Positions 6,677 to 11,169 of a stretch of 11,169 nt of DNA are shown here, piece after piece (the first letter of the stretch is position 1; every line of letters begins with the position of its first letter). This DNA is from an uncultured Nitrososphaerota archaeon (GTDB taxonomy: Bacteria; Bacillota; Clostridia; Oscillospirales; Ruminococcaceae), in the NCBI GenBank assembly GCA_934869045.1, contig CAKXAF010000022.1, positions 889 through 12,057 on the forward strand. Reading direction: 5' to 3'. The translations under genes and the position numbers were made by a program. The notes beneath the pieces were generated by a model, which was given only the letters and a program-made list of their open reading frames with translations, did no database searches and was not told where the DNA came from.

Positions 6677-9177
6677 TCTTGATCCTCCACATCTTCTTCG
6701 GGATTTTCCGGATCAGCTTTCTCCTCGGACGGAGGCGCCAGCAGAACCGCTTGGATTTTTTGGGAAATACTCTGATTGTACGCCTCCGATGCAGGGATCC
6801 GGCAGGAGGCCGGTTCTGTGTTGAGATGCGCGTTGCGGCGCACCCGCCGTTCTGGATGCCTCCGGCGGATGAGCCAGACAGTCAGAAGGTAGACCAACAG
6901 CGCGCCAGCGGCGCCAATGGTGATGAAGATACCGGTCTGAAGGCCGGGAGTCTCATAGTCAAAGCGAATGGTGGACTCCCCCGCCGGAACCCGGACGGCC
7001 ATAAAGCCCACGTTGGCCTTTTCGATCAGCACTGGTTCGCCATTGACAGTGGCCGTCCACCCTTCGTCATAGGGGACGCTGAAAAAAACCAGGTTTTCCC
7101 GGCTGAGATCAATCGCGGCAGTAAATCCCTGGTTGTCCCGGACGAAGGTGGAACAGGTTTCTTTCCGCCGCTCCTCGCAGACCCGTGCCAGACCGGAATC
7201 CGATATAGAGGGGAACTCGCTGTCCGGGAGCTTATCCAAAATGTCCCCGTTCCGGGCAGCGGCCTCCTCGTCCAGGTAGATGCCCGCCAGCATCAGGCGG
7301 TCCCGATTGGATTTGGCATAGGCGTCGAACTGTTCCTGATCCACGTAATAATCATAAGTGAACCCCATGGGGATGTAGTTGCTGCTCTCATAGATTTTCA
7401 GGTCGTTTTCCGTGGCCACATAGGTGTATCCGGGGGCAGTGGGCTCCTCCTTGTCCTCGTAGGTCAGGAGATATTTCACCGAGGTCAGCGGGCGCAGGCC
7501 CTCATATTTCTGCTCCGGACGGGAGCCAACGTTGCGGTCGTAGCCGATCGCGTCATAAAACTCGAATATCGATGCGGGTACCACAGACTGGAAGGCCTGA
7601 ATCGTAGGAATCTGCCAGTACATGGGGAAATTGTCCATGCAGTTGTCTAGGTCTATTCGGTAAAAATGCTCGTTGTCGTCGGTGATCGTACTGAATTTTT
7701 CCCGGCCGTTAAGACCCATTTCAATCACCCGGTAGCTTGTGGTCTGGTTGCCCTTCCCCAGAGCCAGCATCAGCAGGGATGTCACAACGGAAACAAAGCA
7801 GACGGTCAGGGTCGTGGCCCGGAAAAAGGCCTTCCCTTTTAACTGGACCAGGAACCAGACCAGGACAACGCCCATGACCGCGATGATGACATAGGGCCAG
7901 AACCGTTCCTGATATTTGATGAGTTTGCCGAAAGTGAGGAGGCCCTCTTCATAAGAGGGGAAAATCCCCAGCACGGCAAAGGCCGCGATAACAATGGCGG
8001 TCCATCGGATCCCGAAGCGGAACTGCTCCCGGCATCGCTCCAGAGCGACGGCGGTCATCAGGGCCATGATCAGCACCGGCATATAGAACCACCGGGCGTA
8101 GTAGGATGAGTTGAAGGCCGAAAAAGCGCTGTTCAGGAAAGGGATCAGCGCCATGACGCCGCATACGCCGAAAAGGGCCTTGGCCCAGTGGCGGCGCCGG
8201 CCCTTGAAAAACGCCAGGACGCCGGTCATGGAAAACAGCGGCAGGAATGCCGACACAGAGGACCATTTGGCGTTGGAATCCGGAAAAAAGTTAGGATAGG
8301 CCGGGATGTCCGGCGGAAAGAAAAAGCTGCTGACAATCAGGCCATAACGCTGGACGTTTCCGTAAAAAATTCCGTTCCAGCCAAAGAGAAACTGGGAGGT
8401 CCGGGGATTCCCCAGAATGGCCAGCAGCCCCGGCGCCAGCAATGCCGCGGACAGAAGAAGGCCGATAACCGCCTCCAATGCGATGACTAAGAATTTCCGG
8501 ACAGTCAGCTGGAACCCGGCGGGATTTTTTCGGTCGTAAACAGCGCGGAGGATGAAATAAATCACACAGAAGATAACTTCACCGAAGAAAAAGTAATAGT
8601 TGACCACCGCGCAAAGGCCGACAGCCAAGGCGAAAGCGCCGCGGCGGCCGTTGACCATGAACTCCTCCATCCCAACCAGGAGCAGTGGGAAAAAGGCGAT
8701 GACCTCATGGAAATGATTAAAAAAAATGTTATAGATGCTGTAACCGGAAAAGGCGTAGAGCAGCGCGCCGATAACCGCATAATTGGGATTCCGGACAAAC
8801 CGACGGATATAGGCATAGCCGGTAACAGCGGCTGTGGCGAACTTTAGCATGAGCAGCGGAGCCATCAGGTACGGAACCACGCTGTTTGGAAAAAGCAGCG
8901 TCAGCCAGAAATAAGGGCTGCCCAGCAGGTAGAACGCGTAGGAACCAACGAAATTCGCACCCAAATCGGTGTACCAGTTCCACAGAATATTTCCGGAACG
9001 AATAGAGTCATGACACATCCGATAAAACGGGATCTGCTGGACATTAAAATCGCCGTAGTAGACAAAATAGCCCTTATCCCAGATGAGAAACGGCAAAAAG
9101 AAAATAAGGCTGGTCAAAAGCCCCAGTCCGAAAACGATGGCGTACTGCCGGAGGGAAGCTTTCCGGTCCTGATTCAA
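6673..9177 (-). CDS. yfhO: YfhO-family multi-pass membrane protein, probable GT-C-type glycosyltransferase
   Basis: The 834-residue product has a long polytopic N-terminal part, a soluble region at about 490-745 that is probably extracellular, one last membrane segment at about 748-770, and a charged, Glu-rich cytoplasmic tail (EEKADPENPEEDVEDQE). The first membrane segment is at 12-33. It is followed by the extracellular loop YYGDFNVQQIPFY, whose Asp43 is a candidate catalytic residue, as in GT-C enzymes. YfhO of B. subtilis is thought to transfer GlcNAc from a polyprenyl-linked donor to lipoteichoic acid outside the cell. The start is taken as TTG at 9177, because AGGAG (9190-9186) sits 8 nt upstream. 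The frame is open to a TTG at 9237, but those extra residues look untranslated. It is the first gene of an operon with the GT2 gene. The family is clear; acceptor and sugar are inference. Confidence 0.9.
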   Translation of the reverse strand: MNQDRKASLRQYAIVFGLGLLTSLIFFLPFLIWDKGYFVYYGDFNVQQIPFYRMCHDSIRSGNILWNWYTDLGANFVGSYAFYLLGSPYFWLTLLFPNSVVPYLMAPLLMLKFATAAVTGYAYIRRFVRNPNYAVIGALLYAFSGYSIYNIFFNHFHEVIAFFPLLLVGMEEFMVNGRRGAFALAVGLCAVVNYYFFFGEVIFCVIYFILRAVYDRKNPAGFQLTVRKFLVIALEAVIGLLLSAALLAPGLLAILGNPRTSQFLFGWNGIFYGNVQRYGLIVSSFFFPPDIPAYPNFFPDSNAKWSSVSAFLPLFSMTGVLAFFKGRRRHWAKALFGVCGVMALIPFLNSAFSAFNSSYYARWFYMPVLIMALMTAVALERCREQFRFGIRWTAIVIAAFAVLGIFPSYEEGLLTFGKLIKYQERFWPYVIIAVMGVVLVWFLVQLKGKAFFRATTLTVCFVSVVTSLLMLALGKGNQTTSYRVIEMGLNGREKFSTITDDNEHFYRIDLDNCMDNFPMYWQIPTIQAFQSVVPASIFEFYDAIGYDRNVGSRPEQKYEGLRPLTSVKYLLTYEDKEEPTAPGYTYVATENDLKIYESSNYIPMGFTYDYYVDQEQFDAYAKSNRDRLMLAGIYLDEEAAARNGDILDKLPDSEFPSISDSGLARVCEERRKETCSTFVRDNQGFTAAIDLSRENLVFFSVPYDEGWTATVNGEPVLIEKANVGFMAVRVPAGESTIRFDYETPGLQTGIFITIGAAGALLVYLLTVWLIRRRHPERRVRRNAHLNTEPASCRIPASEAYNQSISQKIQAVLLAPPSEEKADPENPEEDVEDQE

Positions 9178-9259
9178 TCGATTCACTCCTAAACCATGCG
9201 TAATTACGGCCCGACGCGCCGCCGAAGCTCCGCGCAAACGGAACCGGAGTACCCAAGCC

Positions 9260-9284
9260 TAAGCTTTTCACGGGGAAAAGCTTA
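9260..9284 (-). promoter_or_regulatory. Inverted repeat at the predicted 5' end of the yfhO transcript
   Basis: TAAGCTTTTC (9260-9269) and GAAAAGCTTA (9275-9284) form a perfect 10-bp stem with a 5-nt loop. The predicted start of transcription from the minus-strand -10 is about 9285, so the hairpin would begin at the first bases of the mRNA. It lacks a T-run, so it is not a terminator. It may stabilise the 5' end or be a repressor site just downstream of the promoter. Confidence 0.6.
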
Positions 9285-9291
9285 CCAAGTT

Positions 9292-9300
9292 ATTATAACA
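9292..9300 (-). promoter_or_regulatory. Extended -10 promoter for the yfhO operon
   Basis: On the minus strand, TGTTATAAT (9300-9292) is a consensus extended -10 element. The -35 at 17-bp spacing is poor (TTTTAA, 9320-9315), as is common for extended -10 promoters. Start of transcription would be near 9285, giving a leader of about 108 nt before the TTG start of yfhO. Confidence 0.65.
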
Positions 9301-9308
9301 CATTTTTT

Positions 9309-9324
9309 TCCATTTTAAAATGGA
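9309..9324. promoter_or_regulatory. Perfect 16-bp palindrome between divergent promoters, candidate operator
   Basis: TCCATTTTAAAATGGA is a perfect palindrome. It overlaps the -35 regions of both the yfhO promoter (9320-9315) and the deoxynucleotidase promoter (9321-9326). Its placement suits a dimeric regulator controlling both directions. I do not recognise the motif as a known operator, and AT-rich palindromes can arise by chance in such a region. Confidence 0.45.
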
Positions 9325-9349
9325 CTTGTCTCATTATTTTTGGTAAAAT
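9321..9349 (+). promoter_or_regulatory. Promoter for the YfbR-like gene
   Basis: TGGACT (9321-9326) and TAAAAT (9344-9349) are separated by 17 bp. The -10 is preceded by TGG, giving the extended TGn form. The -35 matches consensus at four of six positions and the -10 at five of six. Transcription would start near 9356, leaving a leader of about 38 nt. Confidence 0.6.
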
Positions 9350-9393
9350 AATGCTGAATAAGATTTTGATCTCCAACGAAAGGAAGCGGATCC

Positions 9394-9990
9394 ATGAACA
9401 ACAGCTTTTACGCGCTGGTCCTGCGGATGAAATACATCGATCGCTGGGGGCTGATGCGGAATACCTTCAGCGACAACCTGGCGGAGCACAGCCTCGACAC
9501 CGCGATCCTGGCTCACGCCCTCTGCCTTATCGGGAACGAGTATTTCAGCAGATCGCTGGATGCGGAGCGCTGCGCGGTGCTGGCGCTTTTCCACGACGCC
9601 GGTGAAATCATCACCGGCGATATGCCCACCCCTATCAAATACCGCAGCGAAGCTCTCCGAGGGCTCTACCGGGAGGTGGAGGAGGCGGCGGAGCAGGAGC
9701 TTGCCGGGCGGCTCCCGGAGCGGCTTCAGTCCCATTACGGAAAAATTTTCGCCATGGAGGACTCCGACGCCGTGCTGAAGCCCTATGTCAAGGCAGCGGA
9801 CAAGCTGTCCGCCTATATCAAATGCCTGCAGGAAACGCAGTCGGGCAACCGGGAGTTCTCTCACGCCCTGTCCTGCCAGGAAAAGGCGCTGCAGGATTTG
9901 GCGCTGCCCGAGGTCGGGTTCTTTTTTGAGCACTGCATCCCGGCCTTTTCCCAAAATCTTGACGAGCAGCAGGAACTCCCCCGCTTTTGA
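9394..9990 (+). CDS. yfbR: YfbR-like HD-domain 5'-deoxynucleotidase
   Basis: YfbR removes the 5' phosphate from deoxyribonucleoside monophosphates in nucleotide salvage and needs a divalent metal. The 198-residue product is almost the length of E. coli YfbR (199) and aligns along its whole length. It has MKYIDRWGLMRN at 12-23, with the Arg17-Trp18 pair used in selecting the 5' position and the deoxyribose. The metal ligands are His32 (in EHSLD), His67-Asp68 (in FHDAGE) and Asp136 (in KAADKLSAYIKC). Glu71 and Asp76 (in TGDMPTPIKY) belong to the active site. The start at 9394 follows AAAGGAAG with about 8 nt spacing. The gene is monocistronic and divergent from yfhO. The hairpin after its stop lacks a T-run on this strand, so it is a weak terminator for this gene. 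Confidence 0.93.
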   Translation: MNNSFYALVLRMKYIDRWGLMRNTFSDNLAEHSLDTAILAHALCLIGNEYFSRSLDAERCAVLALFHDAGEIITGDMPTPIKYRSEALRGLYREVEEAAEQELAGRLPERLQSHYGKIFAMEDSDAVLKPYVKAADKLSAYIKCLQETQSGNREFSHALSCQEKALQDLALPEVGFFFEHCIPAFSQNLDEQQELPRF

Positions 9991-9995
9991 ACGCG

Positions 9996-10024
9996 AAAAA
10001 GGGAGGCAAGTTTCCTTGCCTCCC
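9996..10024 (-). terminator. Rho-independent terminator after the zinc-ribbon gene
   Basis: GGGAGGCAAG (10001-10010) pairs perfectly with CTTGCCTCCC (10015-10024) around a 4-nt loop. Read on the minus strand, the stem is followed by TTTTTCGCG (10000-9992), so it mainly serves the zinc-ribbon gene. It lies 15 nt past that gene's stop. On the plus strand CCAGATTC follows, so it works poorly in that direction. Confidence 0.88.
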
Positions 10025-10039
10025 CCAGATTCAGGTGGA

Positions 10040-10318
10040 TTAGCCTTCCTCTTTCATTTTCGCAAAGCATTCGCTGCAGTACACGGGGCGATCCTCGCGG
10101 GGTTTGAAGGGAACCTTCGCTTCGCAGCCGCAGGAGGCGCAGATAGCAGTGAACATCTCTCTCTGGGCCTTGGTGTTGTTCTTGCGGGCGTTGCGGCACT
10201 CTTTGCATCTCTGGGGCTCGTTCTCAAAGCCTCTCTCCGCATAGAATTCCTGCTCGCCGGCGGTGAACACGAAATCTTGGCCGCACTCTTTGCATTTCAG
10301 GGTTTTGTCTTGGAACAT
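10040..10318 (-). CDS. Small zinc-ribbon protein with CxxC-x17-CxxC domain
   Basis: This 92-residue, highly charged protein carries four CxxC knuckles: Cys9/Cys12 (CKEC), Cys38/Cys41 (CKEC), Cys60/Cys63 (CASC) and Cys81/Cys84 (CSEC). The first two frame FVFTAGEQEFYAERGF, typical of the probable zinc-binding domain common in clostridia. The last two are separated by exactly 17 residues and match the CxxC-x17-CxxC domain. Two zinc ions are expected. No enzyme motif or membrane segment is present, and the role is unknown; nucleic-acid or protein binding is a guess from the fold. The ribosome binding site GAGG lies 9 nt before ATG at 10318. The gene lies 134 nt after the sigma factor stop on the same strand. 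I see no convincing promoter of its own, so it may be read from the sigma factor promoter. Confidence 0.87.
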   Translation of the reverse strand: MFQDKTLKCKECGQDFVFTAGEQEFYAERGFENEPQRCKECRNARKNNTKAQREMFTAICASCGCEAKVPFKPREDRPVYCSECFAKMKEEG

Positions 10319-10350
10319 GATAAAATACCTCGCTTAGGATAAAAATTTTT

Positions 10351-10416
10351 TGCCCGCAGACGGATTTGCACCGCCACCTTTGTCTTTGCAACGCTCTGCG
10401 ATTAAGCTATTGGGGC
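10351..10416 (-). pseudogene. tRNA-like sequence, degenerate or non-canonical
   Basis: Read on the minus strand, the 66 nt resemble a tRNA. The parts are: acceptor 5' GCCCCAA against 3' TGCGGGC (outer four pairs good, two inner mismatches), discriminator A, TA at positions 8-9, a D-arm GCTT-7 nt-GAGC, and a T-arm GGCGG-TGCAAAT-CCGTC. Only 17 nt lie between the D-arm and T-arm where 22-23 are normal, and they do not form a five-pair anticodon stem with a seven-base loop, so no anticodon can be assigned. The D-loop AATCGCA lacks the usual GG, and the T-loop has TGC in place of TTC. No CCA is encoded; A6T5 follows. It is not a normal translating tRNA. It is either a decayed tRNA gene or a tRNA-shaped element between the sigma factor and zinc-ribbon genes. 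Confidence 0.45.
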
Positions 10417-10452
10417 AGATTGGGAAGAGGGGGGTAGGACGCGGGCCAAGGC

Positions 10453-11040
10453 TCACGCCCGATGGATGGACTTCAGTTTCCTCCGGACACGCTGCAGAGC
10501 ATTGTCAACGGACTTCAGCGAGATATGCAGGGAATCTGCGATCGTCTGATAATCGCAACCGCCGAGATGGGAAAACAAAATCTTCCGCTCTAAGGGGGAG
10601 AGTACGTTGTTTACATCCTCCAGGACCGCCGCGAGGCTTTCCTTGTCGATAAAGATTTTTTCCGGAGTCTGTTCGTCAGAATTTTCCGCAGCTTCTTCAA
10701 GGGGGATGCTGTTATTCAGGATGCCGGCCTTTTTGCTGGAGCTTTTTTCCACAGCCTTCAGCATTCGATTCTTAATACAAACCGACGCATAGGAACTGAA
10801 TTTGGCGTCTGAACCGGGGACATAATTCCGGACCGCATCCAAAAAGCCAATGGAGCCTTCCTGAATCAAATCATCCGGATCGAGTACGCCCCGAAACTGG
10901 TACGCATACCGATTGATCAACGGGATATACCGGGATAGTAAGATTGCAGCTGCATCTCCATCGCCTTCGCGATAAAGAGCCAAGAGCGTCTCATCCGCAG
11001 CCATGGGGCCGCCAATAGAGCCGGAAAGGGCTTTTTCCAT
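10453..11040 (-). CDS. Sigma-70 family RNA polymerase sigma factor, SigH-like
   Basis: This 195-residue sigma factor has region 2 (about 17-104) and region 4 (about 145-192) but no regions 1 or 3, the layout of small sporulation-type sigma factors. Region 2 contains LDPDDLIQEGSIGFLDAVRNY, the core-binding motif, and KFSSYASVCIKNRMLKAVEK, the -10 recognition and melting part. Region 4 contains LSPLERKILFSHLGG followed by the helix-turn-helix YQTIADSLHISLKSVDNALQRVRRKL. It most resembles SigH, but the linker differs enough that I leave the symbol blank. The start at 11040 is preferred: the strong promoter would start transcription near 11067, leaving only a few nt before an alternative TTG at 11061. 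GGGTGA lies about 8 nt before ATG 11040. A third possible start is ATG 11004. No terminator separates it from the tRNA-like element. Confidence 0.85.
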   Translation of the reverse strand: MEKALSGSIGGPMAADETLLALYREGDGDAAAILLSRYIPLINRYAYQFRGVLDPDDLIQEGSIGFLDAVRNYVPGSDAKFSSYASVCIKNRMLKAVEKSSSKKAGILNNSIPLEEAAENSDEQTPEKIFIDKESLAAVLEDVNNVLSPLERKILFSHLGGCDYQTIADSLHISLKSVDNALQRVRRKLKSIHRA

Positions 11041-11073
11041 GCCAGATTCACCCGAATTCAATACGATAGAAAT

Positions 11074-11102
11074 ATCATACCCTACTTCTTAAAAAATGTC
11101 AA
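11074..11102 (-). promoter_or_regulatory. Strong sigma-A promoter of the sigma factor gene
   Basis: On the minus strand a perfect -35 TTGACA (11102-11097) and a -10 TATGAT (11079-11074, five of six) are separated by exactly 17 bp in AT-rich DNA. Transcription should start near 11067, 27 nt before the preferred ATG. This is the best housekeeping promoter in the window. Confidence 0.88.
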
Positions 11103-11131
11103 GAGTTTTTATGAATTTTTTGAAACTTCTC

Positions 11132-11160
11132 TTGATTTCTTAATAAAAAAACTATATACT
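11132..11160 (+). promoter_or_regulatory. Possible divergent promoter at the right edge
   Basis: TTGATT (11132-11137) and TATACT (11155-11160) are 17 bp apart on the plus strand, with four and five of six consensus matches. It points out of the window, so the gene it would serve cannot be seen. The region is very AT-rich, which makes chance matches likely. Confidence 0.35.
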
Positions 11161-11169
11161 TAGTACAAG

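Noticed and set aside
5648..6682. 344-residue plus-strand open frame opposite the GT2 gene
   Set aside because: It is the antisense shadow of a well-conserved glycosyltransferase with all its motifs. The opposite frame has low-complexity His/Asp-rich translation and no ribosome binding site.
6670..7650. 326-residue plus-strand open frame opposite the end of yfhO
   Set aside because: Long antisense frames are expected in GC-rich genes. The yfhO frame is the conserved one and is coupled to the GT2 gene by ATGA.
11041..11061. Sigma factor start at TTG 11061
   Set aside because: The strong promoter predicts transcription from about 11067, leaving no room for a ribosome binding site before that TTG.
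1..11169. CRISPR array, insertion sequence, prophage or integrase attachment structure
   Set aside because: No regularly spaced repeats, transposase or integrase frames, or flanking direct repeats were seen. The degenerate tRNA-like element could mark an old integration point, but no partner repeat was found.

Overview
The window looks like a chromosomal segment of a GC-rich, low-oxygen member of the Firmicutes, most likely a clostridial gut-type lineage such as Oscillospiraceae. This rests on a sporulation-type sigma factor, a small CxxC-x17-CxxC zinc-ribbon protein, a YfhO/CsbB-type cell-surface glycosylation pair, purine-rich ribosome binding sites and a LarE/LarB/LarC nickel-pincer pathway. 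It is inference from protein content only; no rRNA or other taxonomic marker is present. No phage, insertion sequence or CRISPR array is visible.

Layout, left to right. (1) The 3' bulk of asnS on the plus strand (1-1374), closed by a strong hairpin terminator. (2) A plus-strand cluster: a GNAT acetyltransferase (1631-2122) overlapping larE (2119-2934) by 4 nt, then a 253-nt gap with possible gene debris, then larB (3188-3859) and larC (3907-5142), closed by a perfect 14-bp hairpin. LarB, LarE and LarC are the three enzymes that build the nickel-pincer nucleotide (NPN) cofactor of lactate racemase LarA. LarA itself is not in the window. (3) A minus-strand operon read from right to left: yfhO-like membrane protein (9177-6673), a CsbB/GtrB-like polyprenyl-phosphate glycosyltransferase overlapping it by 4 nt (6676-5717), and a small SRPBCC-fold protein (5664-5272). 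(4) A compact divergent promoter region (about 9178-9393) with an extended -10 on each strand, a 16-bp perfect palindrome between them, and a 10-bp hairpin at the expected 5' end of the yfhO transcript. (5) A YfbR-like HD-domain 5'-deoxynucleotidase on the plus strand (9394-9990). (6) A minus-strand unit with a strong sigma-A promoter: a SigH-like sigma factor (11040-10453), a tRNA-like sequence (10416-10351) and a zinc-ribbon protein (10318-10040), ending in a hairpin terminator at about 10024-9996.

How the genes work together. LarB would carboxylate and hydrolyse nicotinic acid adenine dinucleotide, LarE would convert the two carboxylates to thiocarboxylates using its own cysteine sulfur, and LarC would insert nickel with CTP. 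The product would serve a LarA-family enzyme encoded elsewhere. The GT2 enzyme would load a sugar onto polyprenyl phosphate, and YfhO would transfer it to an extracellular acceptor after flipping by a GtcA-type flippase that is not seen here.

Most of the window is ordinary core-type sequence. The items most worth a second look are the tRNA-like element between the sigma factor and zinc-ribbon genes (short anticodon region, no GG in the D-loop, TGC instead of TTC in the T-loop), the N-terminally short LarB with its odd upstream gap, and the palindrome between the divergent promoters.
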